The notes: generated by a model from the sequence alone, not told the origin. 64,000 nt of DNA from Streptomyces dioscori (GCF_003024195.1 NZ_KZ679042.1:62001-126000); one strand, 5' to 3'; shown: positions 49,912 through 58,264, counted from the first letter of the stretch. Numbers and translations: made by a program.

Positions 49912-50520
49912 CTACTCCGCCAGCGGCAGGGCCACGGCGCCCGGGTGGGCAGGCTCCTCGGCTTCGTCGAGCATCGCCGCGGCCACGGTCTCCCGGCTCA
50001 CCTTGGCACCGAGGTCGAAGGGAGGCCCGGCCGCCAGGCCGACGGTCCGCCGACGGGGGCTCTCCGGTCCGTCGGCGAGCATCCCCGCGTGGAAGACGGT
50101 GCCCCCGGCCGCGAGCACGGCGTTGTCGGCTTCGACCTTGTCCGCGAGGCGGTCGCCCAGCACCTTGGCGAGCATGCCCGCCCCCTCCCCCGCCACTTCG
50201 GCCGACTCGCCCGTGCCGTAGGCACCGAGCCAGATCACGCGCCGCGGACCTGCGGCGACGACGGCTCGGGCGCCGGCCAGGAGGGTCCCGGCCCGGTCCG
50301 TACCGAGGGCGGAGAGGACCACGGAATCCCCGTCCACGACGGCGGCGACACTGGCCGCGTCGTGCACGTCGGCCGCCACCTTGCGCAGGTTCGGGGAGTC
50401 GGGCAGGGCGATCTTCTCGGGATTCCGCGCGATGGCGGTCACGGTGTGACCACGTCGCAGCGCCTGTCGAGTGAGGGCGATTCCGGTCTGGCCGGAGGCC
50501 GCGAGGACGGTGAGGTTCAT
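49912..50520 (-). CDS. NmrA/SDR-like NAD(P)-binding protein
   Basis: A 202-residue atypical short-chain dehydrogenase. The start MNLTVLAASGQTGIALTRQALRRGHTVTAIARNPEKI is a Rossmann nucleotide-binding fold (GxTG type); it continues VVLSALGTDRAGTLLAGARAVV and RVIWLGAYG. There is no YxxxK catalytic pair, as in NmrA-like proteins and flavin reductases of the BVR-B type. Start ATG 50520 begins exactly at the Rossmann strand; 54 extra codons in the long frame are unlikely. A short inverted repeat upstream may be an operator. Confidence 0.83.
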   Translation of the reverse strand: MNLTVLAASGQTGIALTRQALRRGHTVTAIARNPEKIALPDSPNLRKVAADVHDAASVAAVVDGDSVVLSALGTDRAGTLLAGARAVVAAGPRRVIWLGAYGTGESAEVAGEGAGMLAKVLGDRLADKVEADNAVLAAGGTVFHAGMLADGPESPRRRTVGLAAGPPFDLGAKVSRETVAAAMLDEAEEPAHPGAVALPLAE

Positions 50521-50543
50521 GCCGAGAACGTTAGGGAGGCCAT

Positions 50544-50559
50544 CACTTAACATCAAGTG
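50544..50559. promoter_or_regulatory. Inverted repeat CACTT-6-AAGTG
   Basis: CACTT (50544-50548) and AAGTG (50555-50559) flank AACATC in an AT-rich stretch 24 bp upstream of the NmrA-like start. The symmetric layout suggests a dimeric repressor. No cognate regulator is identified. Confidence 0.35.
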
Positions 50560-50720
50560 CATATATCTGAATCGATGATTAACCCAGACGCAATCGCACA
50601 CCAGGCGCGTGAGCGCGCAGCGACGCCCGGCCGTACCCCGGAGGGGGCTCCGGTGATGAGTTTTCACGCCCGGACCCGTCACACCTACGACGGGACACGA
50701 CGAGGCGGAAGGATGACGTC

Positions 50721-51719
50721 ATGAGGGCGGACATGCGGCTGGAGGAGCTGGGCGTGAACGGGCTGAGCGAGGTCGACGAGGCGGATTTCTCAGGGCTGGC
50801 CGAACGGCACCGGCGGGAACTGCACGTGCACTGCTACCGGATGCTCGGGTCGTTCGAGGATGCCGAGGACACCGTGCAGGAGACGTTCCTCCGTGCCTGG
50901 CGGCGGCGGGAAACCTTCGAGGGGCGGTCGACGTTCCGGGCCTGGCTGTACCGGATCGCCACCAACGCCTGTCTGGACCAGCTCGCCAAGAGCCGTCCGG
51001 AACCCGCGAGCGGCGGCGAGGTGCCGTGGCTGCAGCCCTACCCCGACCGGCTGCTCGACGAGCTGCCCGCCGCCGACGCCGGCGAGCCGGAGGCCGTCGC
51101 CCTCGCGCGGGAGACAGTCGAGCTCGCGTACCTGGTCGCGGTCCAGCACCTCGCGCCGCGCCCGCGGGCCGTACTGGTCCTGCGGGACGTGCTCGGCTGG
51201 CCGGCGAAGGACGTCGCGGAGCACCTCGGGGACTCCGTCAACTCCGTGAACAGCGCGCTGCAGCGGGCCCGCGCCGGCCTGCGGGAGCATCTGCCCGCCG
51301 AACGGCAGGACTGGACCGGCGGCGAACAGGACGCCGGGACACGCGAGTTGGTACGCCGTTACACCGAAGCCAGCGTGGCCACGGACATCAAAGGCCTCAC
51401 CGCGCTGCTGCGCGACGACGTCCGCTGCTCGATGCCGCCCACGCCGGGCCTGTACGTCGGCCGCGACGCGGTGGTGAACGACTGGGTCACAAACGGCTTC
51501 GAGGGCATGAAGGGCCTGCGCGCCGTACCCACCTCAGTGAACCGGCAGCCCGCCGTGGCCTTCTACCTCTGGCAGAAGCAGGAGGGTGCGTACCTGCCGC
51601 TGACGATCGACGTCCTGCGCGTCACCGGCGGAGCGATCACCGAGATCACCACGTTCCACGACGACCGGTTCCCACGGCTCGGGCTGCCGCAGCGCCTGCC
51701 GGCGGACGGCACGGAGTAG
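50721..51719 (+). CDS. ECF sigma factor with C-terminal SnoaL-like domain (SigG/SigJ type)
   Basis: A 332-residue sigma factor. Region 2 is FSGLAERHRRELHVHCYRMLGSFEDAEDTVQETFLRAWRRRETFEGRSTFRAWLYRIATNACLDQL; region 4 is LAPRPRAVLVLRDVLGWPAKDVAEHLGDSVNSVNSALQRARAGLREHL. After residue 205 a SnoaL/NTF2-like domain follows (RRYTEASVATDIKGLTALLRDDVRCSMPPTPGLYVGRDAVVNDW). Such tails replace a separate anti-sigma factor. GGAAGG lies upstream of the ATG at 50721. No partner gene is present. Confidence 0.9.
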   Translation: MRADMRLEELGVNGLSEVDEADFSGLAERHRRELHVHCYRMLGSFEDAEDTVQETFLRAWRRRETFEGRSTFRAWLYRIATNACLDQLAKSRPEPASGGEVPWLQPYPDRLLDELPAADAGEPEAVALARETVELAYLVAVQHLAPRPRAVLVLRDVLGWPAKDVAEHLGDSVNSVNSALQRARAGLREHLPAERQDWTGGEQDAGTRELVRRYTEASVATDIKGLTALLRDDVRCSMPPTPGLYVGRDAVVNDWVTNGFEGMKGLRAVPTSVNRQPAVAFYLWQKQEGAYLPLTIDVLRVTGGAITEITTFHDDRFPRLGLPQRLPADGTE

Positions 51720-51754
51720 TCCCGGCGTTCGGCGTCCCAGGTTCCTTCTCCCGG

Positions 51755-52393
51755 TCAGTTCGGGGGCTGCGTCGCTACGGCGGCATCCGGCTCGACGGGG
51801 TTCCTGCGGCGCCGGATGTGTCGTACGCACTCGACCACTCCGGTTACGGCGAAGGCGAGCCCCACGCCGACAGCGATGGCAAGGAACGTGTTCTCCTGGA
51901 AGAAGACGCCACCGACGTATCCGGACAGTGCCGTATAGGCACTCCACGTGGAGGTGGAGATCGCCACGTACAGCATGAACTTGCGCAGCGGATATCTCAC
52001 CATTCCCGCCGTTCCCGTGGCGAGGTAGCGGCCGACCGGTACGAAGCGCGTGGAGACGAGTACGAAACCGCCGCGCGCTTCGAGTTCGCGCTCGAACCAG
52101 TCGTACGCCTTTCGGCGCTTGCTACCGACCGGCAGGCGCTTCAGTACGCGTTCCCCCGTCGAACGGCCGATGGAGTAGGGAACGAGGTCGCCGAGAAATG
52201 CGCCGACCGTCGTGGCGACGATGACGAGCACGATGTTCGTCTGCCCGGTCGCGCCGGCGACGCCTGCGATGATCACGACGGGTTCACTCGGGATCAAGGG
52301 GAGGAAAGAGTCGAGCAAGGACACCGCGATGAGTACGGCATAGAGTGCGGGCGACGCTATTAAGGACTCTGCGAGGTCTATCCAGTCCGGCAT
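51755..52393 (-). CDS. DedA-family membrane protein, TTA codon
   Basis: A 212-residue DedA/SNARE-associated membrane protein. The conserved charged residues are present: Glu in IPSEPVVIIAGV (membrane-embedded), YSIGRSTGERVL, and FVLVSTRFVPVGRYLATGTAGM with the essential arginines. Four or five membrane segments are predicted. These proteins act in lipid (undecaprenyl phosphate) flipping and membrane homeostasis. Codon 11 (Leu in AESLIAS, plus-strand bases 52361-52363) is TTA, so expression probably needs the bldA tRNA. It is convergent with the sigma factor gene. Confidence 0.9.
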   Translation of the reverse strand: MPDWIDLAESLIASPALYAVLIAVSLLDSFLPLIPSEPVVIIAGVAGATGQTNIVLVIVATTVGAFLGDLVPYSIGRSTGERVLKRLPVGSKRRKAYDWFERELEARGGFVLVSTRFVPVGRYLATGTAGMVRYPLRKFMLYVAISTSTWSAYTALSGYVGGVFFQENTFLAIAVGVGLAFAVTGVVECVRHIRRRRNPVEPDAAVATQPPN

Positions 52394-52443
52394 GTACGGC
52401 CTACTGCTTTCATCTGGTCGGAATTCCCTGGGCGACTACTTCC

Positions 52444-52514
52444 CGGATGCCGCCTTCCCCGGTGACGACTTCCGGATGACGACTTCCGGATGATGACTTC
52501 CGGGTGATGACTCC
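52444..52514. repeat. 14-bp tandem repeat, about five copies
   Basis: Units of the form CGGATGAYGACTTC begin near 52444, 52460, 52473, 52487 and 52501, the first two slightly off length. They lie between the DedA start and the stop of the FAD monooxygenase gene. Confidence 0.7.
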
Positions 52515-52536
52515 ACCGGTGATCACCGATCACCTG

Positions 52537-53643
52537 TCAGGTGGCGGGTGCCGTGGTGAGCATCCAGTGGCTGAACGCGGCGTAGCGCTGCGCGAACTCG
52601 GCCGCGTCGCCGGCGCGTTCGACGGCCGCGGAATGCTCGCGCACCGCCGCGAAACGGGCACTGCGGGCATCCTCGTAGGCGGTGAGGCCTTTCCCGAGGT
52701 CGGCTTCGGCGCTGAGGCTGCCACGCAGGACGCCGACGTCCTCGATGCCGAGGGTGCCTCCGGAAGCGATGTGGGGCGACAGCCCGTGCGCGGCGTCGCC
52801 GACCAGAGCGACGCGCGCGCTCGTCCAGTGGGACAGCTCCGGGACCAGCATGACCTGGTTTTCCAGGATGGATTCCTCCGGCGTCTCGGCGATCATCGAC
52901 AGGAGGTCGTCGTTCCAACCGGCCTCGGCCAGATTCCGCGCGCGTTCCAGTGCGCGTTCGCGCTTGCTTCCGGTGAGCGGTCCGGCATCGAACTGGTTGA
53001 CCATCCAGACGGTCCGGTCACGGGCGACCTTCGCGTACCCGCCGCGGGTTCGGCGGTGGCCGACGGTGAGCACGGTGGCGTCCGCGCTCCGGTCGCCGGA
53101 CGGCACGATCGCGCGCCAGGCGTAGTGGCCGGAGTGCGCGGTGGCGTCGCTTCCCGGCACCAATTGTCTGCGTACGTGCGAGTGGACGCCGTCCGCGCCG
53201 ATCAGCAGATCCGTGCGAAGCGTTTCGCCGTCGGCGAGGTGCACGACGACGTCGGATCCGGTCTCGGTATATCCGCTCACGTGGGCGTCGAGGCGGATGC
53301 GGTCGCGACCGACGGTGTCGGCGAGAAGGTTGTTCAACTCGGGGCGCGGTACGAGGAGGAACTGGTGATCGCTGTCGGTGTAACCGGGAGCCCGGACCGG
53401 GTCGCCGACGGGATTGAAGAACCACGTGTTCTGTTCGATGCCCATGTCCCTGATCGCCGGGCCGATGCCGAGATGGTCGAACTCCCGCAGCGCATTGGCC
53501 CACAGACCGATACCGGCGCCGACGGCTCGAATGCGCGGTGCCTGTTCCAGCACTAGGACATCATGCCCGATGAGTTTGAGGGAGGCCGCAGCGGTGAGCC
53601 CTACGAGACCGCCGCCGACAATCACCGTGAATTTCTTGGACAA
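52537..53643 (-). CDS. FAD-dependent aromatic-type monooxygenase
   Basis: A 368-residue class A flavoprotein monooxygenase. It has the FAD-binding GxGxxG (VIVGGGLVGLTAAASLKLIGHDVLVLEQAP), the DG motif LIGADGVHSHVRRQL, and the second FAD motif VALVGDAAHGLSPHIASGGTLGIEDV, as in salicylate/6-hydroxynicotinate hydroxylases. I set the start at TTG 53643: GAAGGAG lies eight bases upstream and the Rossmann strand begins four residues later. The 33 codons of the longer frame to 53742 have no support. The likely reaction is hydroxylation of an aromatic ring; substrate unknown. No pathway genes are adjacent. Confidence 0.85.
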   Translation of the reverse strand: MSKKFTVIVGGGLVGLTAAASLKLIGHDVLVLEQAPRIRAVGAGIGLWANALREFDHLGIGPAIRDMGIEQNTWFFNPVGDPVRAPGYTDSDHQFLLVPRPELNNLLADTVGRDRIRLDAHVSGYTETGSDVVVHLADGETLRTDLLIGADGVHSHVRRQLVPGSDATAHSGHYAWRAIVPSGDRSADATVLTVGHRRTRGGYAKVARDRTVWMVNQFDAGPLTGSKRERALERARNLAEAGWNDDLLSMIAETPEESILENQVMLVPELSHWTSARVALVGDAAHGLSPHIASGGTLGIEDVGVLRGSLSAEADLGKGLTAYEDARSARFAAVREHSAAVERAGDAAEFAQRYAAFSHWMLTTAPAT

Positions 53644-53755
53644 CGTACTGACTCCTTCGCTTGACGGACGAGGGGGGCCGAATTCGCCGCTGGGCCGCTG
53701 GGAGTGGAGACTTCCCGGGGCGTGGCTCGACACTAGGAGCATTCACCGCTTGCTT

Positions 53756-53798
53756 CAAATGCAATTCAGGCAATGAGTCATTTACTCGGATGCATTTG
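53756..53798. promoter_or_regulatory. Inverted repeats upstream of the FAD monooxygenase
   Basis: CAAATGCA (53756-53763) and TGCATTTG (53791-53798) are perfect inverted copies 27 bp apart, and between them AATGA-G-TCATT (53772-53782) is itself palindromic. The region is strongly AT-rich. A repressor operator for the monooxygenase gene is likely; no adjacent regulator gene is seen. Confidence 0.45.
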
Positions 53799-53851
53799 GT
53801 GGCGGTGAACGCAACCCCCGAGGCACGCCACGGAAGCCGCTGCCCGGCGAC

Positions 53852-54112
53852 TTGCGGGTGACGATGCGCTCTCACCCCGATCGCGCCGCGGGGAGCCGCC
53901 CGATCCTGTTCCGGATGACAGAGGACGGTGTCTACCGGTCGCAGTTCGTGACCGGCACGAGCAACGGCGGTCTGACGGCTCATCCCTGCGGGGACCGCTT
54001 CCGTCGGGAGAGCCGCATCTTCGGCGGCGCGTACGACGACGCCCCGCCCCAACAACGCCCCGTGTACGGCGCGTTGAACTACCGCCGCAGTCCGATCGGT
54101 GGTGGCACAGAG
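53852..54112 (+). pseudogene. DUF3626 gene fragment
   Basis: The frame reads VTMRSHPDRA ... MTEDGVYRSQFVTGTSNGGLTAHPCGDRFRRESRIFGGAYDDAPPQQRPVYGALNYRRSPIGG, the highly conserved core of DUF3626 proteins. The similarity ends soon after NYRRSPIGG, at about 54090, and what follows is antisense to the acetyltransferase. The N-terminal part is also missing or out of frame. It is a decayed fragment of about 80 codons from a normally 300-residue protein. Confidence 0.7.
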
Positions 54113-54170
54113 GTCGAATCCGCGGCCCGTCGTCTCCCGTGCCCGGTCGAATGGCATCCGGGGTTTCGCC

Positions 54171-54941
54171 TCAGCGTGGGCGAGTTACGACGTCACCCGG
54201 GCTACCGCGGACCGGAGTACGTCGGCCTGGGGGCAGAGGAGGACCATCGTCTCGGCGCCGGCCGACCGTGCGTGTTCGACCGCCACGCTGATGAGCGTAC
54301 GGGCGATGCCCCTGCCTCGATGGGCGGGATGCACCAGCACACCGCCCAGCCCGGCGGCGCGGCGCGCCGCGCCGCGCCGCGCCGTCCAACGTCATGTCCC
54401 GCAGCAGCCACCCCGCGGAAGCGACCGGCCGGCCCGCGGAGACGGCCGTGAGGGTGTGTTCCCTGTCGGCCCACACCACGCTGCCGACCCCGTCCACCTC
54501 GAAGGGGTCGGGCAGGCCGTCGTGGAGCGCGGTTTTGCCATCCGGAGAAACGGGGCCCGGCGCGAGGCGGCGAAACGCCAGGTCCAGGCATGCTGCGCCC
54601 GCCTCGGCGGCGATCCCCCGCCCCTGGGTCCGCGGGTGCACGGCGAACCCGATGTCGACTCCGTGCCGGGCCCGGTTACGCAGTCCCACCCGGCCGAGAA
54701 ACGTGCGCGTCGCGGCATCCCTGACCGCGAAGTCGCCGTAACCGTGTCTGCTCCAGTGGGCGACGTGGTCCTCGCACATGGCCCGGGCCGCGGACCGGCT
54801 GTCCGCCCGGCCGGTCGCCAGCCATCGCATGACACTGTCCTGGCTGACCACGGCTTCGAAGAGGTCGTCGCTGTCACCACGGCGGATCGGTTCCGTCACA
54901 AGCCTCTGGGTGCGCAGAACAGGTCCCTTTGTACGGGCCAC
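54171..54941 (-). pseudogene. Frameshifted chimera of two GNAT acetyltransferases
   Basis: Residues 1-128 are the front of a RimJ-type acetyltransferase (LRTQRLVTEPIRRGDSDDLFEAV ... GFAVHPRTQGRGIAAEAGAACLDLAFRRL). The frame then runs straight into the middle of a different GNAT (LHDGLPDPFEVDGVGSVVWADREHTLTAVSAGRPVASAGWLLRDMTLDG). At a 5-base GCGCC/CGCCG repeat (54351-54387) the frame is lost, but another frame continues GLGGVLVHPAHRGRGIARTLISVAVEHARSAGAETMVLLCPQADVLRSAVARVTS with a stop at 54185. One extra 5-base unit would restore the frame. Neither enzyme is whole. Confidence 0.7.
54366..54384. repeat. 5-bp CGCCG microsatellite at the frameshift
   Basis: Four near-perfect copies of a 5-bp GC unit within a longer GC-only run (54351-54387). 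The unit is not a multiple of three, so copy-number change alters the reading frame of the overlapping acetyltransferase. Confidence 0.7.
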
Positions 54942-55256
54942 TCGGCAACTCCTCTCGATGGAATCGATGGGGACGCGTCACGAGCTCGACAGCAGGTCCC
55001 GGACCACCGTGGGCTGCAGTGGGCCGGGGCGCCATGGTCCTGCGCGCCGACGAGGTACCCCGGAGTCGCGGTCTTGTACTGCGACAGTGCGGCAGGGGTC
55101 GCTGCCTGCGCGGTTCCGTGCTGGCGCGTGGTCGCCGTCGGCCACGCCTGCGGGTCACTCGTTGAGATGCAGCACGGCCGCGTCATGTGGATCTCAGTCC
55201 ACCGGTTTGTTTCTGTACTGGGCATCCCACCGCGCTCACGCCTCAGGAGTCCCTCC
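54942..55256. other. Intergenic region without a recognised gene
   Basis: 315 bp between the acetyltransferase remnant and the serine hydrolase. Composition is mixed, several short open frames exist, none recognisable. The only clear signal is CAGGAG at the right end. Given the decayed genes on the left it may hold further remnants that are too short to identify. Confidence 0.4.
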
Positions 55257-56429
55257 GTGCGAGTTCCCCGCTTTACGCAGGCCCGCCTCCCTCTTGCCGC
55301 TCTGCTGGCCGCCGCCTGCATGGCTGCTCCCGTGCAGGCGCCGGCCCACGCCGTGGACGGTCCCGCAGGTCGTGACCGCGCGCTGCGGCAGCAGTTGCAG
55401 GACCTGACCACCGCGCCAGGCGGGCCTCCCGGAGTGATCGCCGTCCTCAAGCGCGGATCCCGTGCCGAGGTCTACCGGGCGGGCGTCGCCGAGACCGGCA
55501 CCGACCGTCCGATCGAGGTCACCGACCACATGCGTATCGCCAGTACGGCCAAGGCGTACAGCGGCGCCGTCGCCCTCCGGCTCGTCGACGGCGGGGATCT
55601 GCGCCTGAACGACACCATCGGCAAGGTGCTCCCCCGACTGCCGCACGCATGGCATCGCGTGACGCTGCGGCAGCTCCTGAACCACACCAGCGGACTGCCG
55701 GACTTCAGCGCGGCCCCGGAGTTCCTGGCTCTGGTGACCGAGAACCCGCGCCGCCGTTTCGACTCCCGCCGGCTGCTGGACTTCGTGGCCGGCGAGCCGC
55801 TGGCGTTCCGTCCGGGGGCCCGGTACGCCTACTCCAACTCCGACAACATCGCCGTGGCGCTGATGGCGGAGGCGGTGACGGACCGGCGCTACGAGGATCT
55901 GCTCGACGAGCTCGTGTACCGCCCGTTGGATCTGCGCAGCACCAGCCTGCCGCAGGGTTTCCGGATGCCCGAGCCGTACATGCACGGCTACGACGTCACC
56001 GCGCAGAACGTGCCCGAGGACGTCAGCGAGGTGCTGGGTACGTCGGGCGTGTGGGCGTCGGGCGGGATCATCTCGACTCCGAAGGACATGACGGCCTTCG
56101 TCCGCGGTTACGCCGGTGGAAAGCTGATCTCCGACCGGACGCGCCGTCAGCAGCTGAACTGGGTCGACGGCGCGTCCGAACCCGCGGGTCCCGGCCGGAA
56201 CAAGGCCGGTCTCGCCCTCTTCCGGTACGCCACCCGCTGCGGCGTGGTGTACGGGCACACGGGCAACTTCCCCGGCTACACCCAGCTGATCGCGGCCACC
56301 CCGGACGGCAAGCGGTCACTGACCGTCTCCCTCACCACCCAGGTCAACAAGTCGACCGAGCCGGAACTTCTGGAGCGGCTGCGGACCGTCGAGGAGAACT
56401 TCGTCTGCGCGCTGCTGCGCAGGCCGTGA
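55257..56429 (+). CDS. Secreted serine hydrolase, beta-lactamase/DD-peptidase (class C) family
   Basis: A 390-residue exported hydrolase with a Sec signal (LPLAALLAAACMAAPVQAPAHA). The penicillin-binding fold motifs are complete: SxxK in RIASTAKAYSGA, YxN in YAYSNSDNIAVALM, and the third motif HTGNFPG (replacing KTG). The LNHTSGLPDFS block is typical of D-alanyl-D-alanine carboxypeptidase/esterase relatives. The GTG at 55257 has AGGAG seven bases upstream. Likely role: trimming peptide or ester substrates at the cell surface. It converges on the aldehyde dehydrogenase gene across a tandem repeat. Confidence 0.88.
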   Translation: MRVPRFTQARLPLAALLAAACMAAPVQAPAHAVDGPAGRDRALRQQLQDLTTAPGGPPGVIAVLKRGSRAEVYRAGVAETGTDRPIEVTDHMRIASTAKAYSGAVALRLVDGGDLRLNDTIGKVLPRLPHAWHRVTLRQLLNHTSGLPDFSAAPEFLALVTENPRRRFDSRRLLDFVAGEPLAFRPGARYAYSNSDNIAVALMAEAVTDRRYEDLLDELVYRPLDLRSTSLPQGFRMPEPYMHGYDVTAQNVPEDVSEVLGTSGVWASGGIISTPKDMTAFVRGYAGGKLISDRTRRQQLNWVDGASEPAGPGRNKAGLALFRYATRCGVVYGHTGNFPGYTQLIAATPDGKRSLTVSLTTQVNKSTEPELLERLRTVEENFVCALLRRP

Positions 56430-56466
56430 GCGGACGCAGTGACGCGGCGCGACCGGCTTGAGCGAG

Positions 56467-56556
56467 CAGGTATCAGGTGCCCAGGTAGCAGGTGCCCAGG
56501 TATCAGGTGCCCAGGGGTCAGGTGCCCAGGGGACAGATGTCCTGGCGTCAGGTCGC
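56467..56556. repeat. 15-bp tandem repeat, six copies
   Basis: Units start every 15 bp from 56467. The consensus is CAGGTATCAGGTGCC; the first four are close and the last two degenerate. The last unit overlaps the final codons and stop (56548-56550) of the aldehyde dehydrogenase gene, so the repeat begins inside coding sequence and runs into the intergenic space. Confidence 0.85.
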
Positions 56557-58167
56557 AGGTGGGCCGCCGCGCCGGAAGAGGCCGCGCGTCGCGGTGAAGG
56601 CGAGGGCGAGCAGGCGGGGCCACGTGGGGCGGACGGCGTACCGGGCGAAGCGCGTCGACAGGTCCAGCCAGCCCCGTTTGCTCGTCATCAGCAGGTGGCC
56701 CGGGGAGGTGAAGCCGCTGACCACGATGGACTTCTCGGCGTTCTCGTAGCCCAGGAGGTTGCCGAAGTTCCCGCGGCCGGAGACGAACTCGCGGCCCTCC
56801 TCGTTGCCACCCCAGATGAGGTAGGGGTTCGTCCAGATCACCGGCGGCATCGTGTTGACGCCGACGGCGCCGTAGCGGAGGTCCGTGACCGCGCGGTCGA
56901 CGGTGGCCGCGTGCGTCTTCCTGGTGTCCTCGTCGATGAGGATCGTCGCGGCGAGGGTTCCGAGGAGGTTCTCGTTGACGAACTCCGCGGCCGCGGGAAG
57001 GAACGTCCCGGCGTCGGGTGCGACGTCGAGCGCGACCTCGCTCATGACCTGGCAGAACGCCTCGTGGTCGAGCGCGAAGCCCTCGGTGCCGACGTCCTCG
57101 ATCACCATGACCTGTGAAGCGGGGCGGCCGTCCACGGGCTGGATGAGCCGCCCGTCCGGGTAGGCGTCGCGGAAGGCCTCGAAGGTCTTGTCGACTCCGG
57201 GGTAGCTGGTGCTGGAGCCGGGCGTGAGGTCGCGCAGGGCGACGGTGATCGCGTCCAGTAACTGCCGCCGTTGCGGCCAGTGCCGGCTCGTCACCAGGGT
57301 CTGCGTCCGGCCGCAGATCGAACCGCCGCTGATCGTGACGATGGTGGCGATCTGGAGTGCCTGGTGCCGGATCTCCCGGTCCGTCCACGGACGGTCGCCG
57401 GGGACGACGACGCACGGGTTGTTACCACCGCACTCGGAGACCAGCTCCGTGTCCGTGGCCTTCATGATGGCTTTGGCGGAGGCGGTCCCCCCGGTGAAGT
57501 AGATCTTCGAGAGGCGGGGCTCGCGGGTCAGTGCGGGCCCTTCGGCGGCGGGGCAGAAGGAGGCCGCGTGGACGTCCACGAGCGGTTGCAGAACCTTCTC
57601 CCACACCCGGTCGGCGTCCTCGTTGAGGTGGTGGGGCTTGTGGACGACCACACAGCTGTCGACGAAGAGGGCCCGGACCATCTCGAAGGACGACGCGACG
57701 TTCCCAGCCCCCAGGACGGCGACGATGCCACCGGGCTTCGCGTACGGGTCCACCCTGCGAGGCTCTCCGACGACGCGCAGCACGTCGGTCCGGTCGCCGT
57801 TGAGCAGGCGGTCCTTCCCGCGCGGGGAGACCAGGACGTCGAAGCGGCCGTCCCCGGCCGGGGTGACCGCCAGCGGCTGGAGCGGGCGGGCGCGGACCAG
57901 GCCCTCGTACAGGTCGATGGCGGCCGCGATGTTCGCGGCCATCGGCACCAGGACCCGCTGGATGCTCGTGCCCACCTGGTGGGCGTCGGCCGGGTCGGCC
58001 GGGTCGATGCCCTTCGCTCGGCAGTCCGCCGACATCAGCTCGTCGAAATGCCGGTCGATGTTCGCCTGGACCAGGCGGAGCAGCCTCAGCCGCTCCGTCG
58101 GCGGCGTGGCCCGCCACCGGTCCGGGTCGACCCGGTCGACGGCTTCCGTGACCTCTGCGACCTCCAT
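56548..58167 (-). CDS. Aldehyde dehydrogenase superfamily protein, TTA codon
   Basis: A 539-residue ALDH-fold protein, longer than the usual 480-500. The catalytic Cys is in IVTISGGSICGRTQTLV and the general-base Glu in LVSECGGNNPCVVV (canonical ELGGKNP). NAD-binding elements include GGIVAVLGAGNVASSFEMV and IYFTGGTASAKAI. About 35 basic residues after GHLLMTSKRG form an unusual tail. Codon 303 (Leu in RRQLLDAI, plus-strand 57259-57261) is TTA. The ATG at 58167 has GAAGGGG upstream. It is divergent from a TetR regulator with a large palindrome between them, which should control it. Confidence 0.85.
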   Translation of the reverse strand: MEVAEVTEAVDRVDPDRWRATPPTERLRLLRLVQANIDRHFDELMSADCRAKGIDPADPADAHQVGTSIQRVLVPMAANIAAAIDLYEGLVRARPLQPLAVTPAGDGRFDVLVSPRGKDRLLNGDRTDVLRVVGEPRRVDPYAKPGGIVAVLGAGNVASSFEMVRALFVDSCVVVHKPHHLNEDADRVWEKVLQPLVDVHAASFCPAAEGPALTREPRLSKIYFTGGTASAKAIMKATDTELVSECGGNNPCVVVPGDRPWTDREIRHQALQIATIVTISGGSICGRTQTLVTSRHWPQRRQLLDAITVALRDLTPGSSTSYPGVDKTFEAFRDAYPDGRLIQPVDGRPASQVMVIEDVGTEGFALDHEAFCQVMSEVALDVAPDAGTFLPAAAEFVNENLLGTLAATILIDEDTRKTHAATVDRAVTDLRYGAVGVNTMPPVIWTNPYLIWGGNEEGREFVSGRGNFGNLLGYENAEKSIVVSGFTSPGHLLMTSKRGWLDLSTRFARYAVRPTWPRLLALAFTATRGLFRRGGPPAT

Positions 58168-58222
58168 GACGTGCCCCTTCCCTCGGCCGGCGGCAGCATG
58201 ACCCGTCCGGATACCGGCAATA

Positions 58223-58264
58223 GTGGACCGGCGGTACATTGAAATTAATGTACCGCCGGTCCAC
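58223..58264. promoter_or_regulatory. Large palindromic TetR operator
   Basis: GTGGACCGGCGGTACATT (58223-58240) and its perfect inverse AATGTACCGCCGGTCCAC (58247-58264) are separated by GAAATT. A third half-site, AATGGACCGGCGGTCGAC, follows at about 58269-58286, next to the TetR start at 58299. This suits a TetR dimer pair repressing both divergent genes. By chance both arms encode MYRRST on opposite strands. Confidence 0.85.
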
